Shown piece after piece: positions 18,201-25,467 of a stretch of 64,000 bases of DNA. A program made the translations under genes and the position numbers. The notes beneath the pieces were generated by a model. That model saw only the letters and a program-made list of their open reading frames with translations. It ran no database searches and was not told the DNA's origin. Source of the DNA: Burkholderia cepacia GG4 (GTDB lineage: Bacteria > Pseudomonadota > Gammaproteobacteria > Burkholderiales > Burkholderiaceae); NCBI RefSeq assembly GCF_000292915.1, contig NC_018514.1, positions 1,488,001 to 1,552,000 of the forward strand, read 5' to 3'. Every line of letters begins with the position of its first letter. The first letter of the stretch is position 1.

Positions 18201-18797
18201 GAGAAACGCCTCGCCGAACGCCTTGAACGCGGCCGAGCGCGCGAGCGCCGCGCGCCGGTCGGCGCGATGCACGAGTTGCGGCAGCGCGAGCGTGACGAGC
18301 GCCGCGACCAGCAGGATCGCGGCCGTCGGCACGTCCCACCATGCAAGCACCGCAAAGATCATCAGCGGCGCGCACGCGGCGATCACGAGCTGCGGCAGGT
18401 AGACGCCGAAGAAGGTCTGCAGTTGCTCGACGCCGTCGACGACGGCCAGCATCACGCCGCCCGTGCGCTCGCCGCTGAACCACGCGGGGCCGAGCGCCGC
18501 GATCCGGTCGAACAGCCGCGCGCGCAGCGCGGACTGCACGCGCCCGGCCGTGTGCTGCGCGAGCACCGTGCGGCGATGGTCGAGCCACGCGCGCAGCAGC
18601 ACGCAGGCCGCCGTTGCAGCGACGGTTGCGCCGATATCGAGCACCGGCGCACCGGCAAACACGAGCGCCAGCACGCGGCCGAGAAACACGAACCGGAGGA
18701 TGCCGACACCCATCGCGAGCAGCCCGAGCGCGACCGCGGCCGCGACCCGCCAGCGCAATCCCGCCATCATCGCCCATAGTCGTCGGTCGAAATACAT
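15255..18797 (-). CDS. Fused double ABC exporter (two TMD-NBD halves), CydDC-like
   Basis: 1180 residues. Half 1: six-helix membrane domain (about 10-310), then an ATPase with Walker A GPSGAGKST, LSGGQRQRIAIARAL, ILLLDEALSSVDAE and LAHRLSS. Half 2 starts near 640: a second membrane domain and an ATPase with [35 protein letters not shown] and IIAHRLST. Both nucleotide sites look complete. CydD and CydC are normally separate proteins that export thiols for cytochrome bd assembly; this fusion is related in layout, but its cargo is unknown. The ATG at 18797 has GGAGGGCTTC upstream. A LysR gene diverges 120 bp away and probably controls it. Confidence 0.88.
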   Translation of the reverse strand: MYFDRRLWAMMAGLRWRVAAAVALGLLAMGVGILRFVFLGRVLALVFAGAPVLDIGATVAATAACVLLRAWLDHRRTVLAQHTAGRVQSALRARLFDRIAALGPAWFSGERTGGVMLAVVDGVEQLQTFFGVYLPQLVIAACAPLMIFAVLAWWDVPTAAILLVAALVTLALPQLVHRADRRAALARSAAFKAFGEAFLDAVQGLPTLKAFGQSGAFGAKLAAQARALSDSTFWVLALGLLTRLFTDLGTGLGAAAAIAVGAWRVRHGDMSLEALLIVLMAGSEIFRPLRDLRGVLHQGMIGQSAANAIHALLDAGSAAPAAAASRVPHVRPEIVFDGVSFAYPGRRADAHAALGFTVREGETVAIVGPSGAGKSTIVRLLLRQHDAQGGTIRIGGHDVRTLDADQVREMIAVVAQDATLFDGSVADNLRLGRPGASDADMIAAARAANAHDFILALPDGYATRIGERGLMLSGGQRQRIAIARALLRDAPILLLDEALSSVDAENEALIQQALDRLTRGRTTLVLAHRLSSVIGADRIMVLDQGRVVDEGTHAELIARDGPYRRLMGPQVEAAAEAVGAAATVGGTGARAASGPQVRPLNDDAETIEWPETLRTLLRFVRPWKGKVVLTVLFGIGRVLAFIAVGVIGALVVGGVSRGHANGALVAALLVVAPVAAVLHWLESWLAHDMAYRLLAEMRIALFATLERLAPAGLLRRRSGDLVALATQDVETVEYFYAHTLAPAFVAVLVPAGVLVLLASVAWPLALVLLPFLLWAGLAPVLARRDVDRLGTGARDALGQLGAHLTETIQGLAELTAFQAIARRRAAFVAQADVYGQQRAKLLDDLSAQSAALEVASGLGGLAVAALGALLCARGWFAHEALPLLVLVAVAAFMPVAEIGQVARQLADTIASTRRLRALEKEPVTVVDGTQALSGNATVRFEEADFTYPGRAVPAIDRVSFEVPPGSTVALVGASGAGKSTVASLLLRFWDPQHGRVTLGGVDLRDLRLDDLRQHIALVAQDTYLFNDTLEANIRLAANDASDQDVQRAIDHAALGEFVARLPDGLATRVGERGVQLSGGQRQRVAIARAFLRDAPVLILDEATSHLDTISEQQIRAALEDLMAQRTSVIIAHRLSTVRNADTILVIEHGRIIEAGTHAALIARQGAYARLVSHQASGVAA

Positions 18798-18884
18798 GAA
18801 GCCCTCCGGTCGGTTTTTTCGTTGCGGTTTTATTGACCGGACCAAGGCTACGCGCGCACCCGATGCGCGGCAAAAGATGATTTT

Positions 18885-18904
18885 TCAACGGGTGTTGAGT
18901 CAAC
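18885..18904. promoter_or_regulatory. Overlapping TCAAC/GTTGA dyads in the LysR-ABC divergent promoter
   Basis: TCAAC (18885-18889), GTTGA (18894-18898) and TCAAC (18900-18904) form two overlapping inverted repeats just upstream of the LysR ATG at 18918, in the 120-bp gap shared with the ABC exporter. Position and symmetry fit an autoregulatory site for the LysR protein. No experimental motif is known to me for this regulator. Confidence 0.4.
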
Positions 18905-18917
18905 TACAATACCCCGC

Positions 18918-19871
18918 ATGTCGCACCTTCCTCCCCTCAGCGCGTTGCGTGCTTTCGAGGCGGCTGTCCGCCTCGGCGGGTTCGCGCGCGCGGCGGCCGA
19001 GCTGAACGTATCGACGAGCGCGATCAGTCACCAGATCCGCTCGCTCGAGGAATCGCTGGGGGCACGGCTGCTGGAACGCAGCACGGGGCTCGGCGGCATC
19101 AGTCTCACGCAGGCGGGCGCTCGCCTGCTGCCGGCCGTCAGCGATGCGCTGTCGAAACTGACCGACGCGTGCGCCGAAATTCGCGGCACCACCACGCAAC
19201 GGCTGACGGTATCCGCCAACGCGCCGTTTTCGTCGATGTGGCTCGCGCGCCGCCTCGCGGAATTCTCGTCGCTTCATCCCGAAACGCCGCTGCATGCGGT
19301 CGTGGTCGACGACGAACCGGATTTCGCGCGCAGCGGCGTCGATCTCGCGATCGTGCACGTGCCCGCGCACCGGCTGCGCGCCGCCGACGACGTGTTGATG
19401 CGGGAGACCGTGTTTCCGGTCTGCAGCCCCGAGCTGTTCCCGTACGCGTCGGGGTATGTGTGCCGCTCGCGGCTGCTGCAGGAGATGCACGAGGACAGCC
19501 CCGAGATCGACTGGCGCAACTGGGCATCGGAATTCGGCCTGCCGGGCGACTTCGAGACGAAAATCGTCCGCTACAGCAGTTTCAGCCAGGTGATCGGCGC
19601 GGCGGTCGGCGGTGCGGGCATCGCACTCGGGCGGGTGCCGCTGATCGAGCCCGAACTGCGCAGCGGCCGTCTGGTGCCGCTGGTGCCGGGCCTCGCGCGC
19701 AATGCGTCATGGCGCTTCGTGCTGCGCCGCAATCCGTCGGCGCGGCACCGGCTGCTCGATCCGTTGCTCGCGTTCCTGCGCCGCGAAGCCGACGCGCCGC
19801 CGGCCACGCTCGCCAAGATCGTTGCGCCCGCATCCAACGACAGTCACGCGCGCGGCGCGGGAGGCGCGTAG
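18918..19871 (+). CDS. LysR-family regulator, GcvA-like
   Basis: 317 residues. The helix-turn-helix at about 5-65 reads LPPLSALRAFEAAVRLGGFARAAAELNVSTSAISHQIRSLEESLG, the GcvA subgroup pattern. The effector domain follows from about 95 (RLTVSANAPFSSMWLARRLAEFSSLHPETPL), ending with a low-complexity tail. It is divergent from the double ABC exporter, which is its probable target. The inducer is unknown. Confidence 0.9.
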   Translation: MSHLPPLSALRAFEAAVRLGGFARAAAELNVSTSAISHQIRSLEESLGARLLERSTGLGGISLTQAGARLLPAVSDALSKLTDACAEIRGTTTQRLTVSANAPFSSMWLARRLAEFSSLHPETPLHAVVVDDEPDFARSGVDLAIVHVPAHRLRAADDVLMRETVFPVCSPELFPYASGYVCRSRLLQEMHEDSPEIDWRNWASEFGLPGDFETKIVRYSSFSQVIGAAVGGAGIALGRVPLIEPELRSGRLVPLVPGLARNASWRFVLRRNPSARHRLLDPLLAFLRREADAPPATLAKIVAPASNDSHARGAGGA

Positions 19872-19919
19872 CGAGCCGGCACATGAAGCCGGCGCCAGCC
19901 TCGCCCCTTCACGCCGTCG

Positions 19920-20291
19920 TCACGGCGTCGCGAAAAACAGCGCGACGACGCACGCCATCCCGCCGAACCACACGAGCGAGCGCAGCGACGCCCAATTCAG
20001 CAGGTACATCACCATATAGACGACGCGGATCGCGACGAACCCCATCGCGAGCTGGTCGACGTGGTGCGCATTCGCGCCGTTGTGCCATGCGACGACCAGC
20101 GCGGCTGTAAACAGCGCGAGCGCTTCCCACGCGTTCTGGTGCGCGGCCTGCGCCCGCGCGCGCCAGCCTTCGAGCTTCGCGAGGTACTCGCGCGGCGCGT
20201 GGTTGTCGTAGCCCTTGCGGGCCTTGGCCAGGAACGTCAGCGGGAACGGCAACAGCGCCGCGATGAACAGGCACAGCTGGGACGTCGTCAT
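19920..20291 (-). CDS. MAPEG-family membrane protein
   Basis: 123 residues with four hydrophobic segments, the size and topology of bacterial MAPEG proteins (related to microsomal glutathione S-transferase). A typical stretch is NHAPREYLAKLEGWRARAQAAHQNAWEALALFTAALVVAW, where the NxxE/Q-AHxN-type motif contacts glutathione in family members. The ATG at 20291 has AGGAGGAGACTTTG upstream; a longer in-frame start 11 codons upstream is less likely. The gene is convergent with the LysR gene. It may detoxify lipophilic electrophiles; the substrate is unknown. Confidence 0.88.
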   Translation of the reverse strand: MTTSQLCLFIAALLPFPLTFLAKARKGYDNHAPREYLAKLEGWRARAQAAHQNAWEALALFTAALVVAWHNGANAHHVDQLAMGFVAIRVVYMVMYLLNWASLRSLVWFGGMACVVALFFATP

Positions 20292-20594
20292 CAAAGTCTC
20301 CTCCTTTATGATTACATTGATCAATGACAGGGTCGCGCAGAGCTTAGCATTGTGCCGTGCTGTTCGCGCACCGGTTTTCTAGACGGGAGACTCGGCAATG
20401 CAGACTGCCGAAGGCCCTTGCGGCATGGATTCAGCACCAAAAAATCCACCAAATCGTCGACAAATACGTTAATTAAAACTGGTCGAACACCAATAAGATA
20501 GCGCTCAACACTGGCTCGGCGGGTTGCCGCGCCAGCCTGCTGACCCGCGTCGCGCCGCCGCGCGCGCCGAACGACTTTCGACCCGAGCCGCCCC
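20292..20594. other. 303-bp intergenic region between MAPEG gene and alanine racemase
   Basis: The gap must contain divergent promoters. CATTGATCAATG (20315-20326) is a perfect 12-bp palindrome, 24-35 bp upstream of the MAPEG ATG, and could be an operator. A relatively AT-rich block at 20440-20505 contains TTAATTAAAA and may hold the alanine racemase promoter. I see no gene in it. Confidence 0.4.
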
Positions 20595-21716
20595 ATGCCC
20601 CGTCCCATCGTCGCCCATATCCGCCCCGACGCGGTCCGCCACAACCTCGACTTCATCCGCCGCACCGCCGCGCAATCGCGCGTGTGGGCCGTGATCAAGG
20701 CCAACGCATACGGCCACGGGGTCGAGCGGATCTATCCCGGCCTCGCGGCCGCCGACGGCATCGCGCTGCTCGATCTGGACGAAGCCGTGCGCGTGCGCGA
20801 GCTCGGCTGGGACAAGCCGGTGCTGTTGCTCGAAGGGATCTTCGAGCCGGCCGACGTCGAACTGGCCGATCGCCACCGGCTGACGGTGGCCGTGCATTGC
20901 GATCAGCAACTCGACCTGCTGATCGCCGCGAAGCCGCAGCAGCCGATCGACATCCAGCTCAAGATGAACTCCGGGATGAACCGGCTCGGCTACCGGCCCG
21001 ACGCGTTCCGCGCCGCGTGGGAACGCGCGGCGGCCGCGCCGTCGATCGGCAAGATCACGCTGATGATGCATTTCGCGAACGCCGACGAAGGCGAAGTCGA
21101 CTGGCAGCTCGAGCAGTTCGATGCAACCACGGCCGGGATTCCGGGCGAGCGCTCGGCATCGAATTCGGCGGCCGTGCTGTGGCATCCGCGGGCGCACCGC
21201 GACTGGGTGCGGCCGGGCACGATCCTGTACGGCGCATCGCCGACCGGTGCGGCACGGCACATCGCCGACACGCCGCTGATGGCCGCGATGACGCTCACCA
21301 GCAAGATCATCGGCGTGCAGACGCTCGCGCCGGAAGAAACCGTCGGCTACGGCCGCCGCTTCACGGTCGACCGGCCGATGCGGATCGGCGTCGTCGCGTG
21401 CGGCTACGCGGACGGCTATCCGCGTCACGCGCCGACCGGCACGCCGATCGCGGTGGACGGCGTGATGACGCGCGTCGTCGGCCGCGTATCGATGGACATG
21501 CTGACCGTCGACCTGACGCCGTGCCCGAACGCGGGCATCGGCTCGAGCGTCGAGCTGTGGGGCGATCAGGTGAAGGTCGACGACGTCGCGGAAGCCAGCG
21601 GCACGATCGGCTACGAGCTGATGTGCGCGCTCGCACGCCGCGTGCCGGTCGTGATCGAGCCGCCCGGCGCGTCGACGCTGCAGCCGGCACTGCGCACGGG
21701 CAGCTACGGGCGATAA
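20595..21716 (+). CDS. alr: Alanine racemase
   Basis: 373 residues, usual length. The PLP-binding lysine is K35 in [12 protein letters not shown], and the second catalytic Tyr lies in [27 protein letters not shown]. The substrate-binding NSGMNRLGY and the C-terminal [11 protein letters not shown] stretch are also present. It interconverts L- and D-alanine for peptidoglycan, or for D-alanine catabolism if it is the DadX isozyme. No dadA neighbour is present, so biosynthetic Alr and DadX cannot be separated from sequence alone. Confidence 0.95.
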   Translation: MPRPIVAHIRPDAVRHNLDFIRRTAAQSRVWAVIKANAYGHGVERIYPGLAAADGIALLDLDEAVRVRELGWDKPVLLLEGIFEPADVELADRHRLTVAVHCDQQLDLLIAAKPQQPIDIQLKMNSGMNRLGYRPDAFRAAWERAAAAPSIGKITLMMHFANADEGEVDWQLEQFDATTAGIPGERSASNSAAVLWHPRAHRDWVRPGTILYGASPTGAARHIADTPLMAAMTLTSKIIGVQTLAPEETVGYGRRFTVDRPMRIGVVACGYADGYPRHAPTGTPIAVDGVMTRVVGRVSMDMLTVDLTPCPNAGIGSSVELWGDQVKVDDVAEASGTIGYELMCALARRVPVVIEPPGASTLQPALRTGSYGR

Positions 21717-21763
21717 CGCGGGGCTTGGGTGCGGCGGCGCGCTTGCGTGTCGCTATCCACCTG

Positions 21764-21791
21764 CGGGCCGTGTCGAGCGGCCCGTTTGCTT
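21764..21791 (+). terminator. Probable terminator after alanine racemase
   Basis: CGGGCCG (21764-21770) pairs with CGGCCCG (21778-21784) around a seven-base loop, followed by TTTGCTT. It lies 48 bp after the alr stop and before the convergent crotonase gene. Confidence 0.65.
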
Positions 21792-21867
21792 GTGCGGCAT
21801 GCGCGGCGCATGCGGGACGCATGCCCCGCTGGCGACCACGCGCTCCGCCCCGCCGCTGCGCCAGGCG

Positions 21868-22662
21868 CTACGAACGCCAGGTCGGCTCGCGCTTCTCCAG
21901 GAACGCATCGATCCCTTCGCCGGCGTCCTCTTCCATCATGTTGCGCGCCATCACGTCGCCGGCATACGCGTACGCGTCGTCGAGCGGCAGTTCGCGCTGC
22001 CGGTAGAACATCTGCTTGCCGTAGCGCACCGCCGCCGGGCTCTTCGCGACGATCTCCGCGACCTTGCGCGCGACGGCCGCGTCGAGCGCATCTTCGGGCA
22101 CGGCCTCGTTGACGAGCCCCCACGCGGCGGCCGTCGCCGCATCGACGAACCGCCCGGTGACGAGCATGTCGAATGCGCGCTTCGCCGACACGTTGCGGCT
22201 CAAAGCGACGGCCGGCGTCGAACAGAACAGCCCGACGTTGATCCCGGATACCGCGAAGCGCGCGGTATCGGCCGCGACGGCGAGATCGCACGCGGCGACG
22301 AGCTGGCAGCCGGCCGCCGTCGCGATGCCGTGCACGCGCGCGATCACCGGCACCGGCAACGCGCGCATCGCGAGCATCACGCGGCTGCACTGCGCGAACA
22401 GCGTGCGGTAGTAGTCGAGCTCGGGCTTGCCGCGCATCTGCCGCAGGTCGTGGCCCGCGCAGAACGCCTTGCCTTGCGCGGCGAGCACGACGCATCGCAC
22501 GTGCGGATCGGCGGCCAGCGAATCGAACGCGTCCTGCAGGCTCGCCAGCATCGCCTCGGACAGCGCGTTGAACTGCTGCGGCCGGTTCAGCCGCAGCGTG
22601 ACGACGCCGTCGCGTACGTCGCGCAGCAGGATGGGTTCCGCTGAAGCGGGATTCGAGTCCAT
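21868..22662 (-). CDS. Crotonase-superfamily protein, ECHDC3-like
   Basis: 264 residues with the crotonase fold: LRLNRPQQFNALSEAML, oxyanion segment KAFCAGHDLRQMRGKPEL and GIATAAGCQLVAACDLAVA. It resembles mammalian ECHDC3 more than true enoyl-CoA hydratases: the GHDL motif, AAGCQL instead of GGGxEL, and NVGLFCST instead of PEVxLGxxPG. Both catalytic glutamates of classical hydratases are therefore missing. It may bind an acyl-CoA but catalyse a different step. The ATG at 22662 (MDSNPAS) has GGGGA upstream. Confidence 0.82.
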   Translation of the reverse strand: MDSNPASAEPILLRDVRDGVVTLRLNRPQQFNALSEAMLASLQDAFDSLAADPHVRCVVLAAQGKAFCAGHDLRQMRGKPELDYYRTLFAQCSRVMLAMRALPVPVIARVHGIATAAGCQLVAACDLAVAADTARFAVSGINVGLFCSTPAVALSRNVSAKRAFDMLVTGRFVDAATAAAWGLVNEAVPEDALDAAVARKVAEIVAKSPAAVRYGKQMFYRQRELPLDDAYAYAGDVMARNMMEEDAGEGIDAFLEKREPTWRS

Positions 22663-22762
22663 GACGTCCCCAATTCGAAAGTGATCGCGATGCGATAACA
22701 CATCAATATAGTCCAACGGGGAGGTCGCTGGATGTCGGGCGCGCGCCGACCCGGCCGCGCGG

Positions 22763-23128
22763 TCAGCCCGCGAGCTTCTTCAGCGCATCGAGCACCGCGT
22801 CGCCCTTGAACGGCTTCACGATCCAGCCCTTCACGCCGGCGGCCTTGCCGCGTTCCTTCATCGCCGGGCTGCTTTCGGTCGTCAGCATCACGACGTTGAC
22901 CGACGCGTTCGCCAGTTCGCCGCGGATCTTCTCGACCATCGTCAGGCCGTCCATGTTCGGCATGTTCACGTCGCTGATCACGAGGCGCACGCCGGGCGTC
23001 ATCTTGAGCTTCGCGAGCCCGTCCTTGCCGTCCACCGCCGTCGCGACGTCGAGCCCGTGATTGCGCAGGAAACCCGCGACTTCATCGCGCACCGTGCCCG
23101 AATCGTCGACCACCAGAATCTTTGCCAT
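22763..23128 (-). CDS. CheY-like single-domain response regulator
   Basis: 121 residues, a bare receiver domain. The acid pocket D8/D9 (VVDDS), phosphoacceptor D53 (ISDVNMPNMDG), T83/T84 (MLTTES) and K105 (IVKPF) are all present, so it can be phosphorylated. It has no output domain. It is the last gene of a leftward chemosensory-like operon and lies 29 bp after a CheX-domain gene. The membrane kinase at the head of the operon is its likely phosphodonor and the CheX proteins its likely phosphatases. Confidence 0.93.
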   Translation of the reverse strand: MAKILVVDDSGTVRDEVAGFLRNHGLDVATAVDGKDGLAKLKMTPGVRLVISDVNMPNMDGLTMVEKIRGELANASVNVVMLTTESSPAMKERGKAAGVKGWIVKPFKGDAVLDALKKLAG

Positions 23129-23157
23129 GCCGTATTCCCCTTTCGTTGTTGCTGAAT

Positions 23158-24117
23158 TCAAAACAGTTCGAGTTCGCCCGATTCGACCATCGGCCCCACG
23201 TCCGGCACCGATTCGCGGAAATCCTCCGGCGACCAGCTCAGGCTGAACACGAAACGCTGGTCGAGACGCACCGACCGCCCCGATGCGGGGTCGGTCATCC
23301 GGTACTTGAAACAGAGCTGCGGACAGTCGCCGCCGAACGAAATGAACTTCTGCTTGTGATTGACGACGAGCGGCACCTGCACCGGATGGCGCGCCAGTGC
23401 CTCGGCGTCGCCGAGATAGCGGTTCTTGAACGCGCCCCACACGAGATTGGTCAGCTCGCCGAGCACGCTGTTCACGTCGCGGAAATCGGGCGCGCGGCCG
23501 TCGTCGCGCGTGCCGCCGATCATGTCGAGCAGCGGCTGCTCGCTCGTCTGCAGCAGCATGTAGCCGCGGCACCAGGCGCTTTCCAGCGCAATCAGGCTGA
23601 ACACCTCGCCGAAGATGATCTGGTCGCGGACGATGCACGGCGTGTCGCGCTCGATCGCCAGGCCCGGGAACAGGCTGTCGAGCCGCGCCTCGGTAATCTC
23701 CGCGATGCCGCGCACGAGCGCGTTCGGGTAGTCGCGGCCGAACAGGTATTCGTCGATCGCGCGCTTGAGCGGCGTCAGGTCGTCGGCGACGTAGGCCGCG
23801 CATGCGACCCGTGCGAGCGCATCGGGCAGCCCGTCGCGCGACGCATCCGACGCGCGGCGCAGGATGATCGGCAGCTCGGGCCGCAGCGCATCGATCTGCG
23901 TCGCGATGATCGCGCTCTCGGCAGGCGAGCCGCCGTAGTCCTCGGCGAGCAGGATCGCACCGAGATCGATGTTCGAGCGCAGCACCTTCAGCAGCCGGTT
24001 GCGCCGCACGGTCAGGCCGACCAGGTTGTGCTCGTCGCAGAAGCGCTTGATCGTCGCGGCATGCGCACGGCTGTCGTCGAGCACCAGCACCTTGCTGACG
24101 GGTTGGTCTTCGGTCAT
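23158..24117 (-). CDS. Degenerate receiver fused to a CheX-like phosphatase domain
   Basis: 319 residues. The N-terminal half (about 1-125) has a receiver-like fold (KVLVLDDSRAHAATI, GAILLAEDYGG), but the usual LLD phosphoacceptor region is altered and the conserved K-P pair is replaced (AAYVADDLTP), so it may not be phosphorylated. The C-terminal half is CheX/CheC-like, with the E-x2-N phosphatase motif in VLGELTNLVWGAFKNRY. The protein ends GELELF, identical to the end of the next protein upstream. It lies 22 bp after that gene. Likely role: scaffolded dephosphorylation of the CheY. Confidence 0.75.
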   Translation of the reverse strand: MTEDQPVSKVLVLDDSRAHAATIKRFCDEHNLVGLTVRRNRLLKVLRSNIDLGAILLAEDYGGSPAESAIIATQIDALRPELPIILRRASDASRDGLPDALARVACAAYVADDLTPLKRAIDEYLFGRDYPNALVRGIAEITEARLDSLFPGLAIERDTPCIVRDQIIFGEVFSLIALESAWCRGYMLLQTSEQPLLDMIGGTRDDGRAPDFRDVNSVLGELTNLVWGAFKNRYLGDAEALARHPVQVPLVVNHKQKFISFGGDCPQLCFKYRMTDPASGRSVRLDQRFVFSLSWSPEDFRESVPDVGPMVESGELELF

Positions 24118-24139
24118 CTCGCGGAGTCCTCTGAATCGG

Positions 24140-24724
24140 TCAAAACAGTTCGAGCTCGCCGCCCGTGTCCACGGTGGCCGCTTCCGGCACGTGGAAATCG
24201 ATCGGCGCATTCGCGCACACGCACAGCGTCGCGCCGATCCGCACATCGCCGTCGAGCGTCACGTCGTACGCGGCCACGTGGTCAGGATTCAGCGCCGGCA
24301 GGTAGTCGACGCTCGCGCCGCTCAGCAGGTACGGCGTCGACATCCCGAGATCGGGGAACGGCGCGGTCAGCGCCTGGTTGATCGCGCCGCAGCACAGGTT
24401 CGCGATTTCCATGAACGCTTCGGGCAGCGGCCGCTGCATGCTGCCGCCCTGCGCCGCCGCACCGAAATGGCGGCGGGTCGCATCGTCGTCGCGAAAGCGC
24501 AGCGCGAGCAGCAGCCGGAAGTGCAGCGCCGAGATCGTCAGCACCGCGACGTGCTCGGGCACCTTCGGCGTCGCGCGCGACTTCGTGCGTGACGGATCGT
24601 GCGACGCGTCGTGCGCAGCGCCGGCGGCCGGCCGGATCTCGCACGCGCCGCCGGACGCGAGCCGCGTGCGCGCCGCATCGAAGAAGATCCGCTCGAAGCC
24701 GGCCCGGGCCTGCGCGCTGATCAC
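24140..24724 (-). CDS. CheX-like chemotaxis phosphatase
   Basis: 194 residues. The CheX signature E-x2-N is in AFMEIANLCCGAINQAL, near residue 108. The domain is followed by SVDYLPALNPDHVAAYDVTLDGDVRIGATLCVC, the strand pair typical of this family. CheX proteins hydrolyse phospho-CheY. The N-terminal third has a charged low-complexity insert. The C-terminus ends TGGELELF, matching the neighbouring REC-CheX protein. Its ATG overlaps the stop of the MCP-like gene (ATGA). Confidence 0.8.
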   Translation of the reverse strand: MISAQARAGFERIFFDAARTRLASGGACEIRPAAGAAHDASHDPSRTKSRATPKVPEHVAVLTISALHFRLLLALRFRDDDATRRHFGAAAQGGSMQRPLPEAFMEIANLCCGAINQALTAPFPDLGMSTPYLLSGASVDYLPALNPDHVAAYDVTLDGDVRIGATLCVCANAPIDFHVPEAATVDTGGELELF

Positions 24725-25467
24725 GCCGCTGCTCCTTCGAGCCGTGCATGCAGCTGCCCGGCCAGCGTCTCGACCGTCGCGAGCGCGGCCGTGATCATCT
24801 TGCCGCCGGCCTGGATGTCCTGGAACGTCGCCGCCGTCACGAGATCGTTGCGGTTCAGGCTGTCGCGATAGCTGTTCGACAGCTGCTGCGAGCGCGCGGC
24901 AAGCCCACGCACCTCGCTCGCGACGATCGAGAAGCCGCGCCCTGCCGTGCCCGCGCGTGCGGCCTCGATCGACGCGTTCAGCGACACGATCGAGACGTGC
25001 GCGACGATCGCCGACAGCTCCTGGTTCTTCATGCGCATGTCCTGGTTCTGCGTGGTCAGCGAGATCATCTGCTCGTGCCAGCGTTCGAACGTGCCGGCCA
25101 GCCCACGTAGCCGCGCGGCTTCGTCGGCCAGCTTCGTCGCGTGCTGCGCCAGCGCGGCGCGCTCGGCCGCGAGCGCCTGCAGCGCATCACGCTGCTCGCC
25201 GGTACCGGTCGCCTCGCGCGCCAGCGCGTCCTCGAGCGCCGCTTCCCGCCGCGCCCATGCGTCGGCCGCCTCGGAATGCGCCGACAGCGCTTCATCGGCC
25301 CGCGTGTCGGCCACGCCGAGCGCGTCGCGTAACGCATCCGCTTCGCGCGTCAGCGCGGCAACTAGCCGGGCTCGCGCGATGCGACACACGATCGCGGCGA
25401 TTGCCGCGACCACCACGCCGCCTGCCAGCGCGGCGCCAATCGGGATCATCCACGCTTGCACGTTCAC
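24721..25467 (-). CDS. Short MCP-like signalling protein with one membrane helix
   Basis: 248 residues: one membrane helix (about 9-29), then a long coiled coil rich in Ala, Glu and Arg (about 35-130), then half of a methyl-accepting signalling hairpin: IVSLNASIEAARAGTAGRGFSIVASEVRGLAARSQQLSNSYRDSL. The tip normally reads QTNLLALNAAIEAARAGE; here QTNLL is replaced by SIVSL, and there is no periplasmic sensor domain. It overlaps the kinase gene and the CheX gene by four bases each. No CheW is encoded nearby, so it probably signals to the kinase without the usual CheW array. Confidence 0.8.
   Translation of the reverse strand: MNVQAWMIPIGAALAGGVVVAAIAAIVCRIARARLVAALTREADALRDALGVADTRADEALSAHSEAADAWARREAALEDALAREATGTGEQRDALQALAAERAALAQHATKLADEAARLRGLAGTFERWHEQMISLTTQNQDMRMKNQELSAIVAHVSIVSLNASIEAARAGTAGRGFSIVASEVRGLAARSQQLSNSYRDSLNRNDLVTAATFQDIQAGGKMITAALATVETLAGQLHARLEGAAA

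Noticed and set aside
16761..18779. A 672-codon open frame on the + strand
   Set aside because: It is antisense to the double ABC exporter, which has all its motifs. The translated sequence is low-complexity and basic.
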